Of a stretch of DNA of 64,000 bases, positions 19,610-30,304 are shown piece by piece. The notes under the pieces were generated by a model. The model made no database searches. It was given only the letters and a program-made list of their open reading frames with translations, and was not told the DNA's origin. The DNA lies in the NCBI RefSeq assembly GCF_008579165.1, contig NZ_BKCN01000011.1. The stretch is one strand, 5' to 3'. The stretch comes from Iodidimonas nitroreducens. GTDB lineage: Bacteria; Pseudomonadota; Alphaproteobacteria; Sphingomonadales; Rhodothalassiaceae. The position numbers and the translations under genes are program-made. Position 1 is the stretch's first letter. Each line of letters starts with the position of its first letter.

Positions 19610-20317
19610 TCATATTAAAGGTCGCCATGTAATATCGGCAACCACCGGCAGATGATCGGATGCTTTGGCTGTGGCTGGCGTGCGCCAGACTTCGGCCGAT
19701 TGAAAGGCGAGCTTTGGCGAAAGATAGATGCGATCAAGGGGCACGCGCGGGGCCCGGCTGTGGAATGTGGGCAGCGCGGTATAGTGCGGCAAAAGCTGGG
19801 ATAGGGGGCGAAACATCGCCCCTGCCGGTTTCCAGCTATTGAAATCCCCCATCATGATGATGTTCTGATCGCCATGGTCGTGGATTTCCGCGATCAAACG
19901 CTTTAATTGCCGCGCCCGATCCCATGGGGTGAGCCCCAGATGCACATTGATGATGATCAGCGGTTCTGCGCCAAAGCGGGTTTGCGCAATCACACAACCG
20001 CGCGGAATATGCAGGGGCCAGGATAGATCAAGGGTGCGATAGGCATGCGCCGGTTCGCGCATCAGGATGGCATTGCCATAATGGGCACGCGCATGGGATT
20101 TGGTTGGCCCTTCGATGATATGATAGCCGGTCATCTCGCGGATGAAGGCGAATTGATCGAAATTGCGCCGCCCCCGATGATGCCAGCCCAATTCCTGCAG
20201 GGCAACGATATCGGCATCGATTTCGCGCAGGGCATCAACGATGCGTTCCGGCGCAAAATGACGATCCGTGCCGATGCAGCTATGCACATTATAGCTGGCG
20301 ATCCGAAATTGGCTCAC
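19610..20317 (-). CDS. Endonuclease/exonuclease/phosphatase (EEP) family protein
   Basis: About 236 residues with the EEP fold's metal-binding motifs: ASYNVHS near the start, ALQELGW (catalytic Glu), INVHLGL, MMGDFNSW and a terminal SDHLPVVADI with the conserved Asp-His pair. Family members hydrolyse phosphodiesters in DNA, sphingomyelin or inositol phosphates; the substrate cannot be told here. There is no export signal. GTG at 20317 has AAAGG with a nine-base spacing and is favoured. TTG 20338 or ATG 20326 would lie on or before that site. Convergent with ilvA, 22 bp apart. Confidence 0.8.
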   Translation of the reverse strand: MSQFRIASYNVHSCIGTDRHFAPERIVDALREIDADIVALQELGWHHRGRRNFDQFAFIREMTGYHIIEGPTKSHARAHYGNAILMREPAHAYRTLDLSWPLHIPRGCVIAQTRFGAEPLIIINVHLGLTPWDRARQLKRLIAEIHDHGDQNIIMMGDFNSWKPAGAMFRPLSQLLPHYTALPTFHSRAPRVPLDRIYLSPKLAFQSAEVWRTPATAKASDHLPVVADITWRPLI

Positions 20318-20447
20318 GCTGATCATCCTTTGTTGCAAAGCAATCTGATCATAAGGGGCGCTTAAAGGCTATGAACGTCACTTTAAAAAAGAAGGGCGGG
20401 AATGATCCCCGCCCCATAGTCTGGCTGTGATGAAAGGTCTTTCGAGC

Positions 20448-23400
20448 TTATTCCGCAGGGGAACCGGCCGCACCACTTAAGCCCCCATCTGAACCGGCAG
20501 CTTGGCGTTCGCGTTCCGCCTGCTGTTTTTGCAGGCGGGCCGCCTCATAACCCGGCGAGCGGGTATATTTTGCCAGCATGTCATAAAACACCGGAACCAT
20601 GAACAAGGTGAGGATGGTTGATAAAGCCACCCCGGAAAAGATCACGACGCCAATAGTCAGGCGGCTCGCCGATCCCGGGCCGGTGGCAATGATCAGGGGC
20701 ACAGCGCCCATCACCGTGGAAATGCTGGTCATCAGAATGGGCCGCAAGCGGATCATCGAGGCTTCAATGATCGCTTCGCGCACCTCTTTGCCTTCATCCC
20801 GAAGCTGATTGGCAAATTCAACGATCAGAATACCATTTTTGGCGGCCAGGCCGATCAGCATCACAAGCCCGATCTGGCTATAAATATTGAGGGAAGACCC
20901 TGCCAGATACAGCCCCAAAAGCCCCCCTGCCGCAGCCAAAGGCACGGTAAGCATGATCACAAAGGGATGGATAAAGCTTTCGAACTGGGCAGCGAGGATC
21001 AGGAAAACCACCAGAAAGGCCATGGCAAATGTGAAGAAAACAGCGCTGCCCGCTTCCTTCAATTCGCGACTTTCGCCCTTATAATCGATGGAGGAAACAT
21101 CGGGCATATTGGTCCGCACAATATTTTCAAGATCGCTCAAGGCCTGATCAAGAGAATAACCATCTGCCAATTGCGCGGTCAGGGTCAGCGCCCGCACACG
21201 ATTATAGCGATTGAGGGTGGCGCTGGCCGCCTGTTCTTCGATCTTGATCACCGAAGAAAGGGGGATCAATTCGCCGGACGTATCCGACCGCACATAGATA
21301 TTGGTCAGATCCGAGGGCTGCCTGCGGTCGGCATCATCGGCCCGCAAGATCACATCATATTCCTCACCGCGTTCGATGAAGGTGGTGATCCGGCGTCCGC
21401 CCAGCATGGTTTCAAGAGTGCGACCCACGGTGGCGACGGAAACCCCCAGATCGGCGGCGCGATTGCGATCGATCGAGACCCGTAATTGCGGCTGGGTTTC
21501 GCGATAATCCGTATCCACCCCGATCAGGGGCAGCTTGGCAGCTTCTTCTTCAAGAATGTTGCGGTATTGCGCCAGATCCTCATAGGTATTGCCGCCAACA
21601 ACGAAATTGACCGGATCACGTCCGCCGGTGGCGGAAATGCCCTGACGCATATTGATGAACACGCTCACCCCGGTCATGCTGGCAAGCTTGCCGCGCAATT
21701 CTTCGATGATTTCATCAGCCGAGCGATTGCGATTGGACCAGGGTTCGAGCACGACGATGGAAAAGCCGGTATTATCGCCATCGGCACGCACGATGATGAC
21801 CCGGGCTTCCTTGGTTTCATTGACCAGATACATCGCCCGGTCTTCAACCTCTTTCATCTGTTCGCGCATATATTCAAAGCCGGCGCCTTCCGGTCCGCGG
21901 GCAATGATGAAAAATGCGCCCCGGTCTTCGCGCGGGGCCAATTCGGTGGGTATCGCCCGCATCAGGCCAAAGATCGAGGCGCTGACCGAGAGAAACAACA
22001 ACAAGATGATAAATTTATGGGCAAAACAATAATCCAGAGCGCGGGCATAAGCGCTGCGGCCTTTTTGAAAGCCATCGTCAATCCTGGCTGTGGCCCAGTT
22101 TTTCGAGCCGGCGCGGCGTAAAAGCCGCGAGCACATCATGGGGGTCAGGGTAAGGGCCACAAGGCTTGAGAAGGCAACTGTGGTGGCCAGGGTGATGCCC
22201 AATTCAGAAAACAGTCGCCCCACATTGCCTTCGAGAAAGGCAATCGGCACAAACACACCGATCAGCACCAATGTGGTGGCAATCACCGCAAAGCCCACCT
22301 GGCGGGCTCCATTATAGGCGGCAAGCAGGCGCGGTTCGCCTTCTTCGATGCGGCGATAGATATTTTCCAAAACCACAATGGCATCATCAACCACAAGGCC
22401 AATGGCCAGAACCAGCGCCAAAAGCGTAAGCAGATTAAGGCTGACCCCTAAAATGCTCATCACCGTGAAGGCCGATACGATGCACACAGGCACGGTGACC
22501 GCAGGCACCAGAACCGTGCGCATGGATCCCAAAAAGGCATAGAGCACCAAAACCACCAGAACCATGGCGATGCCAGGGTCATGTAGACTTCGTTGATGGC
22601 TTCGGCGATGAAGATCGATCCATCAAAGCTTTCATCCAGACTCATGCCTTCGGGCAGGGTCTCGCTGATGCGCTGGGCCTCGGCACGCACGGCATTGGCC
22701 ACTTCCAGCGTATTGGCGGTGGATTGGCGAATTATGCCCAGCCCCACGCGGGGCAGGCCATTGCCACGATAAAAGCGCTGTTCATCTTCGGGGGCGCGTT
22801 CCACCCGGGCGATTTCACCCAAACGGATGAGATGGCCATCATCGCCCACACCCAAAACGAGATTGGCGAAATCGGCGGCGGTTTGATAGCCCCGCTCCAC
22901 CCGCACAGTGAGATTCCGATCTGTGGATTCGATGCGCCCGGCAGGCAATTCCACATTTTCTGTCAAAAGCGCCTGTTCAACATCAACGGTCGTGAGATTG
23001 CGCGCCGCCATGGCAGCGGGATCTAGATAGATCCGCATGGATGGGCTTTGATCGCCGCCCACCCGGACATTGGCCACACCGGTTGCCACCGAAAGCCGAT
23101 CAACGATATTACGTTCGGCATAATCGGTGAGCTGCATCACATCCATCACCGGGCTGGACAGCGAATACCACATGATGGCATCGGTATCGCTATCCACCTT
23201 CGAGATTTCAGGGGGATCAGCTTCATCAGGCAGATTATCCACAACCCGGCTGACCCGATCCCGTACATCATTGGCGGCCGCATCGATATCACGATCGAGG
23301 GTGAATTCGATGGTGATGCGCGAACTTCCGTCGCGGCTCGAGGAACTGATGGATTTGATGCCCTCGATCCCGGCAATCCGATCCTCGATGATCTGGGTGA

Positions 23401-23587
23401 TCCGGGTTTCCACAACCGCCGCCGAGGCCCCGATATAATCGGTATCAATGCTGACAATGGGCGGATCGATGTCGGGCAATTCTCTCACCGGCAAAAGGGT
23501 GAAGCTGATGATCCCGAACGCCACCAGCAAAAGGCTGATGACAGCAGCAAAAACGGGCCGTTTGACGGACATGTCAGAGAGCAGCAT
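20448..23587 (-). CDS. RND multidrug efflux permease, HAE1 family (frameshift in sequence)
   Basis: About 1047 residues after restoring one base near 22571, which recreates EVYMTLAIAMVLVVLVLY at the start of the first membrane bundle. It is an AcrB/MexB-type proton antiporter that pumps compounds from the periplasm and inner membrane outward. Seen: the first helix (PVFAAVISLLLVAFGIISF), the acidic proton-relay pair in IGLVVDDAIVVLENIYRRIE, and a repeated second half with IGLVMLIGLAAKNGILIVEF. The adaptor gene lies 12 bp upstream in the same operon. No TolC-like gene and no regulator are linked. The C-terminal tail is rich in Gln and Ala. Substrates unknown. Confidence 0.88.
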
Positions 23588-23599
23588 GGTTGATATTCC

Positions 23600-24682
23600 T
23601 CAGGCCTGTGGGCGACTTGCGGGCGAGGCGGTTTCGTTGATTTTCACGGGCATCCCCGGCCGCAGCCGCATGGTGCCCGAAACCACCACCTTCTCGCCGG
23701 CTTTGACCCCGGACAAAACTTCGACCACACCGGGCCGCCGCAGGCCAATTTTGATCTCTCGGCGTTCGGCGATATTTTCATTATTGATCACATAAACAAA
23801 CTGATCCTGCCCAAAGGGCACCACCGCCCCTTCGGGCACGGCCAGAGTTTCGCGCTCGCGGCTGATGACATCGATGGTCATCATCATGCCGGGGCGCAGG
23901 CGTTTGTCTTCATTGGGGATCTCCGCCCGAACGGTAACTGCGCGGGTGACCGGATCCACGCGGGAATTAACGGTGATCACCTTGCCGGCGAAATCTTCAT
24001 CGGGGAATGCGGCGGCCCGGGCCACCACGGTCTGGCCGGCTTTCAAGCTGGCCAAAAAGCGTTCGGGAACAGCGAAATCCAGCTTGATCGGGGTCACATC
24101 ATCCAATGTGGTGATGGGGGTGCCCGATGTGAGATAGGTGCCGGGGCTGACCTGGCGGAGCCCCAAAATGCCATCAAAGGGGGCGCGCACGATCCGATCA
24201 GCAATACGGGATTGAGCAGCATCCACCTGGGCTTTCGCAGTTTCCACGATCCTCACCCGTTCATCAAGAACCGCCCGCGAAGCATTGCCGCGTTCCACCA
24301 GATCGCGCGTGCGATCCAATTGCTGGCGGGCTTCATTCAAGGTGGATTGCGACACCGCCAACAGCGCTTCCTGTTCAGAGCGATTGAGGGTGACCAGAAT
24401 ATCGCCTTCCTCGACGATATCCCCATCATTGAAGTTGACGCTTTCCACGGTATCGGCCACCCGGGCATTGATCACCACGGATTCATTGGCCTGTGTGGTG
24501 CCAATCGCCTCGATACGATCAGCAAAGGGATGGGTGGAAACCGTTGCCACCCCCACCGCCACGGCGCGATCCCCAAAGCCCCGCCCATCAGCAGGGGTTT
24601 GTTCATAAAACATCAAAAAAGCCCCACCCCCCAGAATGGCAAGCGAGATCAGTGTCAGAAACACGGAAGCGAAACGTGTCAT
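23600..24682 (-). CDS. RND efflux periplasmic adaptor (membrane fusion protein)
   Basis: 360 residues with an N-terminal anchor (ASVFLTLISLAILGGGAFLMF), a lipoyl half (VADTVESVNFNDGDIVEEGD), a short alpha-hairpin (about 95-155), the second lipoyl half (RAPFDGILGLRQVSPGTYL) and beta-barrel and membrane-proximal domains. This is the AcrA/MexA fold, specifically the MdtA/MexH-like short form. It leads an operon with the RND permease 12 bp downstream. The adaptor bridges permease and outer-membrane channel. The 279 bp upstream region is shared with a divergent gene and contains two TTACG boxes but no recognised operator. Confidence 0.88.
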   Translation of the reverse strand: MTRFASVFLTLISLAILGGGAFLMFYEQTPADGRGFGDRAVAVGVATVSTHPFADRIEAIGTTQANESVVINARVADTVESVNFNDGDIVEEGDILVTLNRSEQEALLAVSQSTLNEARQQLDRTRDLVERGNASRAVLDERVRIVETAKAQVDAAQSRIADRIVRAPFDGILGLRQVSPGTYLTSGTPITTLDDVTPIKLDFAVPERFLASLKAGQTVVARAAAFPDEDFAGKVITVNSRVDPVTRAVTVRAEIPNEDKRLRPGMMMTIDVISRERETLAVPEGAVVPFGQDQFVYVINNENIAERREIKIGLRRPGVVEVLSGVKAGEKVVVSGTMRLRPGMPVKINETASPASRPQA

Positions 24683-24961
24683 AAGTCAGCCCAATGCAGT
24701 TGATCAGTTTACGAAAACACTTACGCAGCCGACGATGAAAACGACCAAAAATAATTTATGGCAATCATTTGGACCGGCATTGAGACCTGATACGCGATCC
24801 AGCCGCCGATCCTGCGGTGCAGGTGATGATTATTTTTCAGATGAGACTATTTAACATTGTTTTCCCCCCTGTGCCAAGCGGCAGGCTGTGCCTGAGAGGG
24901 CTTTCAACGAGACGTGATTGCCGCGATGATAAAGCCTGATGCGCCTTAAAGGGGAGAAACC
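24683..24961. other. Divergent intergenic region between the RND operon and the thiolase-like gene
   Basis: It should hold two promoters. TTACG occurs at 24709-24713 and again at 24721-24725, near the RND start, and may be a regulator site. A CTGAGA at 24892-24897 looks like part of a TPP riboswitch, but the other conserved boxes are absent. No gene is supported. Confidence 0.35.
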
Positions 24962-26520
24962 ATGCTTGATCCATCAACACCGATCCTGATCAGCTGTGCC
25001 CAGCACACTGTGCGTGATGCTGCCCCCGATGCTTTGCTTTCGCCGCAGGATCTGCTGGCCCATGCGGCCCAAAAAGCTCTGATCGATGCAGGCGGCGGGG
25101 CGGGGGATACTCAGCGTAAGCTGAAGATCACGCAGAAGATCGATAGCCTTGCCGTGATCCGCAGCTTTGCCGATTCCGCGCCGCAATTTGCCTCGCCCCA
25201 TGGGGGCTGTTCGCATTATCCGCTGGCCATTGCCCGGCGGATCGGAGCGAGCCCCGCCCGCTGTTTTTATCCCCATCTGGGGGGCAACAGCCCGCAGATG
25301 ATGCTGAGCCTCTTGGCCGAAGACATCCGCGCCGGACGGTCGCGCATGGCGCTTTTGGTGGGGGGCGAGGCGATCCGCACTGCCAGCCTTGCCACAAAGG
25401 CGGGGCAGCGCTTGATTGGTCGGAAGATCATGATGGCCCGCTGATCACCCCCGGCGATCCCCGCCCCGGCATATCGGCCCATGAACTGCGCCATGGTCTG
25501 GGCAATCCATCCGATTGCTATCCCCTGTTTGAAACGGCGTTGGCCCATCATTATCAGCGGCCCATGTCGCGCCATCGTGCCCATATTGCCGATCTTTTTT
25601 CACGGATGAGCGCGGTGGCGGCAGCCAATCCCCATGCCGCCACCCCGATCCATCATCGCCCCGAAACCATCATGGAGGCGAGCGACGATAATCGCATGAT
25701 CGCCTGGCCCTATACCAAATTCATGAATGCCAATCTCTTTGTTGATCAGGCTGCCGCCCTTGTGCTCACCTCGGTTCATGAAGCCCGGGCCTGTGGTGTG
25801 CCCCCCGATCAATGGGTGTTTCTTGCCGGGGCTGCCGATCTTGATGATGCCTGGTTGATGAGCGAACGCCCCTCATTTCATCGCTCTGAGGCGATCCCCC
25901 GGGCGGCCCACGCCGCCATGGATCAGGCCGGGATTGGGGTGGATGATCTCGATTTCATCGATCTTTACAGTTGCTTTCCGGTGGCGGTTGAAATCGCCGC
26001 CGATGCCTTGGGGCTGGCCCATGATGATCCCCGTGGCTTAAGCATCACCGGCGGGTTGCCCTATTTTGGCGGGGCGGGCAATGCCTATTCGTTGTTTGCC
26101 ATTGCCGAAATGGTGGCCCGCCTGCGGGGCCGGGATCGGGGCTTTGGGCTGGTCACTGCCAATGGCTGGTATCTGACCAAACACAGTATGGGGGTTTATA
26201 GCGCAGCACCCCCCCAAACCCCATGGCAAAAGCGCGATCGCCCCGATCTTCAGGCCGAAATTGATGCCATTGCGGCACCCCCCCTGATCATCGAACCCCA
26301 AGGCCGGGGCCGGATCGAGGCGGCCACCGTCCGCTTTTCCCGCAAAGGGCCCGAACAGGGGGTTTTATTTGGCCGCCTGCCATCGGGCGGGCGCTTTCTG
26401 GCCAATATGGCCGGGGACGATCAGGCGGCCCTTGATGCCCTGATGGGGGAGGATGCCATTGGCTTGGAGATTGATGTGCGCATGGATGAAAAAGGCCGTG
26501 GGCTGGCCCATTTGATCTGA
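24962..26520 (+). CDS. Thiolase-like acetyl-CoA acetyltransferase homologue without the canonical Cys (frameshift in sequence)
   Basis: About 520 residues once one G near 25414 is restored, which creates RLDWSEDHDGPLITPGDP. The organisation follows the SCP-x/thiolase-like superfamily: VGGEAIRTA in the N-terminal half, DFIDLYSCFPVAVEIAADAL and GGLPYFGGAGNAYSLFAIAEM in the second half. The positions where true thiolases have the nucleophile Cys and the GHP histidine read GGNSPQ and GGLPYFGG instead. So it may not catalyse the normal reaction, or may use other residues. There is no adjacent fatty-acid gene. Known relatives are annotated as acetyl-CoA acetyltransferase without proof. It may act on acyl-CoA or an acyl-carrier substrate. 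Confidence 0.68.
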
Positions 26521-26538
26521 TGGTTTTTGGGGTAGCCT

Positions 26539-26643
26539 TAGAGCATTTTCCGATTAAAGGGGATCGGATCAAATGCTCTAAATATTTGGTTGACCGCGAT
26601 TTCCTGGCCGCGTCGTGATTCCACTCCGCTCGAAATCGCTCTA
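26539..26643. repeat. Intergenic palindrome pair of the AGAGCATTT type
   Basis: Arms TAGAGCATTT (26539-26548) and AAATGCTCTA (26571-26580) are exactly complementary, with inner arms TCCGAT and ATCGGA. Just downstream GCGATTTC (26596-26603) pairs with GAAATCGC (26632-26639). Elements built this way recur between genes in Alphaproteobacteria. It lies between convergent genes and could also help end transcription, though no T-tract follows. The hydrolase stop codon (26641-26643) sits at its edge. Confidence 0.6.
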
Positions 26644-27503
26644 GCCCGCGCGAAAGGCTGCGAGGAATTCATCGATGGCAGCCAAAGCTGCGGGTTCATC
26701 GAGCAGGGGGGCATGGCCGCGATCCGGGATGGTGACGCCCCGGCAATTTTGCTGGCTGCGGCACATGTTTTCCATCACCTCGGGCGCCAGAATATCGGAA
26801 TGGCTGCCGCGAAGGATCAGAATGGGAATGCCATCCAGCCCCTGCCATAAGGGCCATAAATCGGGCGGCACGGCCTCGCCGCTTTGCATGGCATTGGCAA
26901 TCGCAGGGTCATAATCGGGGATGATCCCAGTATCCGTTTCAACACACAGATTGCGGGTGAAGCGATCCCAGGCCGCCTCATCAAGGCCGGGCAGGGCATC
27001 GCCATTGATCGCCTGCATCTTTGCCCGGGCTTCATCCCAGTTTTTGGCCCAGCTTCCGGCAGGGGCACTGGCCCCCACATAGCCGCGAATGCGGTCGAGC
27101 CCCTTGGGGTCGATTTCCGGGCCGATATCATTGATGATGATGGCTTGATGCGATCTTTGATCTGCGCCCCCATGATCATGCTCATCAGCCCCCCCATCGA
27201 GGTGCCGATCAGGATCACCTCATCAAGGCCCGCATCATCAAGCAGCATCAGGGTATCTTCGACATAGCTGCCGGGGTGATAATTTTGCGGATCGGGATCG
27301 CGGTCGGATCGCCCACGGCCCCGCACATCCATGGCCAGAACCCGGAAATCTGCACCCAGATGATCGGCCAGATCGCTGAAATCCAAAGAATTGCGGGTGA
27401 GACCATGCAGGCATAAAATCGCCGGTTTGCCGATGTTTTCGGGCTGATCGCGATAGGCGATCCTTAAGCCTTGAGCATTTTTGAACTGGCGAAGCGGCCA
27501 CAT
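26641..27503 (-). CDS. Alpha/beta hydrolase in the FecIR-receptor operon (frameshift in sequence)
   Basis: About 287 residues after restoring one G near 27144. Seen: oxyanion motif LCLHGLTRN (about residues 31-39), nucleophile elbow GTSMGG (about 100-105), a late acid in LRGSHSDIL and the catalytic His in IPDRGHAPLLDEP. It resembles enol-lactonase and haloperoxidase-like esterases. There is no signal peptide, so it acts in the cytoplasm. It begins 24 bp after the TonB receptor stop on the same strand, so it is probably the last gene of the sigma-FecR-receptor operon. It may cleave an ester or lactone in the imported ligand; this is inference. Confidence 0.8.
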
Positions 27504-27527
27504 GGTCTCATCCCCTTGTTTTTTTGG

Positions 27528-30227
27528 TTAAAATTTCATGCGGACTGTACCCGTGAAGGTCCGGGGATTGCCGAAAAAGGCGGTGAGGGTGCCTTCCAAT
27601 CCCAATTCCGGCGCCAGGGTTTCATCGTTGACGAAATCAAAGCCCGAAACAATATATTCCTTGTCGGTCAGGTTCTTGCCATGCACGCCCACTTGCCAGC
27701 GATCATCATCCGATGTCCAGACAATGCTCATATCAAACAGCACATAGCCTTCCTGATCAAGTTGGTTGCTTGAAACCTCGAATTGATTGGTGGTGGAGCG
27801 ATAAGAGGCAACAGGCAGGAACGACAAGCTGCCCGATGCGCCGAAAAGCTTGAGCGGTCGGCTGTAATCAAGGCGCACATTGGCGGTCCATTCCGGGGTA
27901 TTTTGGAATGTGGCCTGATCGGCAATATCCTGGCCGAAAGCATTGATGAATTCCTGAAATTCGGCATCAATATAGCCAACCGCCGCCGTGGCATTCAGAT
28001 GATCACCGCTGGCCATCAGATTTTCGGCCAGAATGGCATCAAATTCAAGCTCGATCCCCCGGATGCGGGCTTCACCGGCATTGGATGTGATGCCCACAAA
28101 GCTTTCGGCAACCCCATCATTATCGGCATCAACCCCCACCGAGCCGGGGATCTGGATATCGTCATAGGTGCTCCAGAAGGCGGCGATGGAGCTGCTCAGG
28201 CGTCCATTCAGCATGGTGCCTTTATGGCCGATTTCATAAGTGGTGATCTCTTCCGGGCTGAACATCAGGAATTCTTTGACGTCTTCGGGATCAGCAGCCC
28301 CGGCAATTCCATCGCCATCCAGATCGGGTGCTGCCGCCCCTGAACCCCGGGGATCGAAACCACCGCCCTTAAAGCCTTGGGAAAAGCTGAAATACAGCAT
28401 GTGGTCGTTGGTTGGTTTCCAATTCAGGCTGGCCCGGGGGGTGAAATCATGGAAGGTTTCACTGCCGTTGAAATTGGTTGCCGTAGCAATGGGGTTGCGC
28501 TCAGGTCCGCCCAGCAGGGGGGAAAGTCCGCCCAGAAAAGTGGATCGGTTGATCCGTGCGGTGCGTTCATCGCTGGTAAAGCGCCCACCCACAGAGAGCG
28601 CCAAGTTTGTGGTGATATCATAAGTGAAATCGCCAAAGATCGACCAGGTTTCGGTATCCACATCGCCCAAGGTAAAGGCATTGAGCCCGGGCAGGCCAAG
28701 CAGAGCGCCGGTGGTGCCCAAAATCACATCGAAGGCATTGAATGCGGTCGCATCCATATAGAAAAAGCCGAGAACGCCATTCAATCGCTCGCTATTATAA
28801 AGCAGTTGCAATTCCTCGCTGAACTGGTCGTCGCGGGTGATCAGCGCCACATCGACATCTGCGGCGGGCAGGCTGTCGAAATCTTCAGGCAGGCTGGATT
28901 TATTATCCCGATAGGCGGTGATGCTTTTCAGCATCAGGCGATCATTGATGGTATATTCGATCAGCCCGGATACACCGCGATTAACCACATTGGCTTCAGG
29001 ATCATTCAGCCCGGCGCGGGTATCGAACACATCATCGAGCACGGGGGCGCCCGATATCAGCCCCGGGGTCAGCCGCGCCCCTTGCCGGGGATCGGAATTA
29101 TCATCGGTCCAATCGGCGGCCAGCCGGATATAAAGGTCGCTTGTCGGGGTCCATTCGGCGCTCAGACGGCCGCCCAGAATATCCTTGCTTCCATTTTCAA
29201 GCCCTTCCAGATTGAGATTGTCGCCAAAGCCATCGCGCTGAAAGCTGGCCACGGTGCCGCCCACCCGAAAGGTTTCAGTCACGGGCAGGGAAAATGTGCC
29301 CACGAAATCGATCTGGCGAAAGGAGCCGCCCGATGCCCGCACGCTGAATTCCGGCTCATCGGCGATCCTTTTGGTGACATATTTGATGGCCCCGCCAATC
29401 GTGTTGCGGCCATAAAGTGTGCCTTGCGGCCCGCGCAAAACCTCGACCCGTTCGATATCATAAAGATCGAGCACGGCCCCCTGAGGGCGATTGAGATAGA
29501 CATCATCCACATAAAGCCCCACGCCCTGCTCGAAGCCCGCCACCGGATCCTGCTGCCCCACCCCGCGAATGAACGGGGTGAGGGTGGTATTGGTGCCGCG
29601 CGAAACTTCGATGGTGACATTGGGCACAAGCTGATTGAGGCCGGTGATATCGACGGTGCCAAGGCGGTCCAAAGCATCGCCGGTAAAGGCGCTGACCGCG
29701 ATGGGCACATCGAGCAGGCTTTCAGCCCGGCGTCTGGCGGTGACGGAGATTTGTTCCAAAACGCGGGGCTGGGCCGATCGATCATCGGGGCGTTGCAGCA
29801 TATTGGCATCATTGCCTGCATTGGCCTGGGCATAAAGCCGGCGATGATCATCCTCGGCGGCACCGATGGTGATGGCCTTGATCGAAATGGTGGTTTCATC
29901 CACCCGTTCGAATGTGAGCCCCGAATCCTTGAGCAGGGTTTTAAGGGCGACATCCTGTTCCAAACGCCCGGTGATTTCGTTTGAGCGCTGATCGCGGATC
30001 AGATCATCAGAGACCAGAACCGATACCCCTGCCTGCAGGCTGAAATCGATGAGGGCGCTATCAAGAGGCTGGGCCGGAATGTTGAAATGATGGGCTTCAG
30101 CCGCCATCGCGCTGGCCGGTGCCAGCAGGGGCAGCGCGGAAAGGCTGCCCAGGCTCGAAAGGCTTGTGATCGCGGTGGACAAGAGAAGGGTGCGGAGCTT
30201 TGGTGTTTGCCGAAGAACGTGGGCCAT
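27528..30227 (-). CDS. TonB-dependent receptor with N-terminal STN signalling domain
   Basis: 899 residues. A signal peptide ends near AMA|AEAH (about residue 43). A secretin/TonB N-terminal (STN) domain follows (FNIPAQPLDSALIDFSLQAG, about 48-115), then a TonB box (EQISVTARRR, about 158-167), a plug with VEVLRGPQGTLYGRNTIGGAI, and a 22-strand barrel ending in VRMKF. STN receptors pass a ligand signal to a FecR-like protein and so switch on their own ECF sigma factor. Both partners lie directly upstream (30305-31965). The ligand is unknown; ferric siderophore is the usual precedent, but the plug and barrel resemble the broad sphingomonad-type receptors, which also take up other nutrients. Confidence 0.9.
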   Translation of the reverse strand: MAHVLRQTPKLRTLLLSTAITSLSSLGSLSALPLLAPASAMAAEAHHFNIPAQPLDSALIDFSLQAGVSVLVSDDLIRDQRSNEITGRLEQDVALKTLLKDSGLTFERVDETTISIKAITIGAAEDDHRRLYAQANAGNDANMLQRPDDRSAQPRVLEQISVTARRRAESLLDVPIAVSAFTGDALDRLGTVDITGLNQLVPNVTIEVSRGTNTTLTPFIRGVGQQDPVAGFEQGVGLYVDDVYLNRPQGAVLDLYDIERVEVLRGPQGTLYGRNTIGGAIKYVTKRIADEPEFSVRASGGSFRQIDFVGTFSLPVTETFRVGGTVASFQRDGFGDNLNLEGLENGSKDILGGRLSAEWTPTSDLYIRLAADWTDDNSDPRQGARLTPGLISGAPVLDDVFDTRAGLNDPEANVVNRGVSGLIEYTINDRLMLKSITAYRDNKSSLPEDFDSLPAADVDVALITRDDQFSEELQLLYNSERLNGVLGFFYMDATAFNAFDVILGTTGALLGLPGLNAFTLGDVDTETWSIFGDFTYDITTNLALSVGGRFTSDERTARINRSTFLGGLSPLLGGPERNPIATATNFNGSETFHDFTPRASLNWKPTNDHMLYFSFSQGFKGGGFDPRGSGAAAPDLDGDGIAGAADPEDVKEFLMFSPEEITTYEIGHKGTMLNGRLSSSIAAFWSTYDDIQIPGSVGVDADNDGVAESFVGITSNAGEARIRGIELEFDAILAENLMASGDHLNATAAVGYIDAEFQEFINAFGQDIADQATFQNTPEWTANVRLDYSRPLKLFGASGSLSFLPVASYRSTTNQFEVSSNQLDQEGYVLFDMSIVWTSDDDRWQVGVHGKNLTDKEYIVSGFDFVNDETLAPELGLEGTLTAFFGNPRTFTGTVRMKF

Positions 30228-30304
30228 GATGATCTCCCAAATGGAACCTGCGCCGCTTTTTCATGCGGCTTGTGATCCCAAAGACGGTTCAGGCAGAAAA
30301 CCCC

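Noticed and set aside
24880..24910. TPP riboswitch-like CTGAGA before the thiolase-like gene
   Set aside because: The other conserved boxes of the riboswitch (the ACCC and GAACCTGA regions) are missing and the gene is not a thiamine gene.
28377..29984. Long plus-strand ORF of 535 codons opposite the STN receptor
   Set aside because: It lies entirely antisense to a well-supported receptor gene and has biased low-complexity composition typical of a shadow frame.
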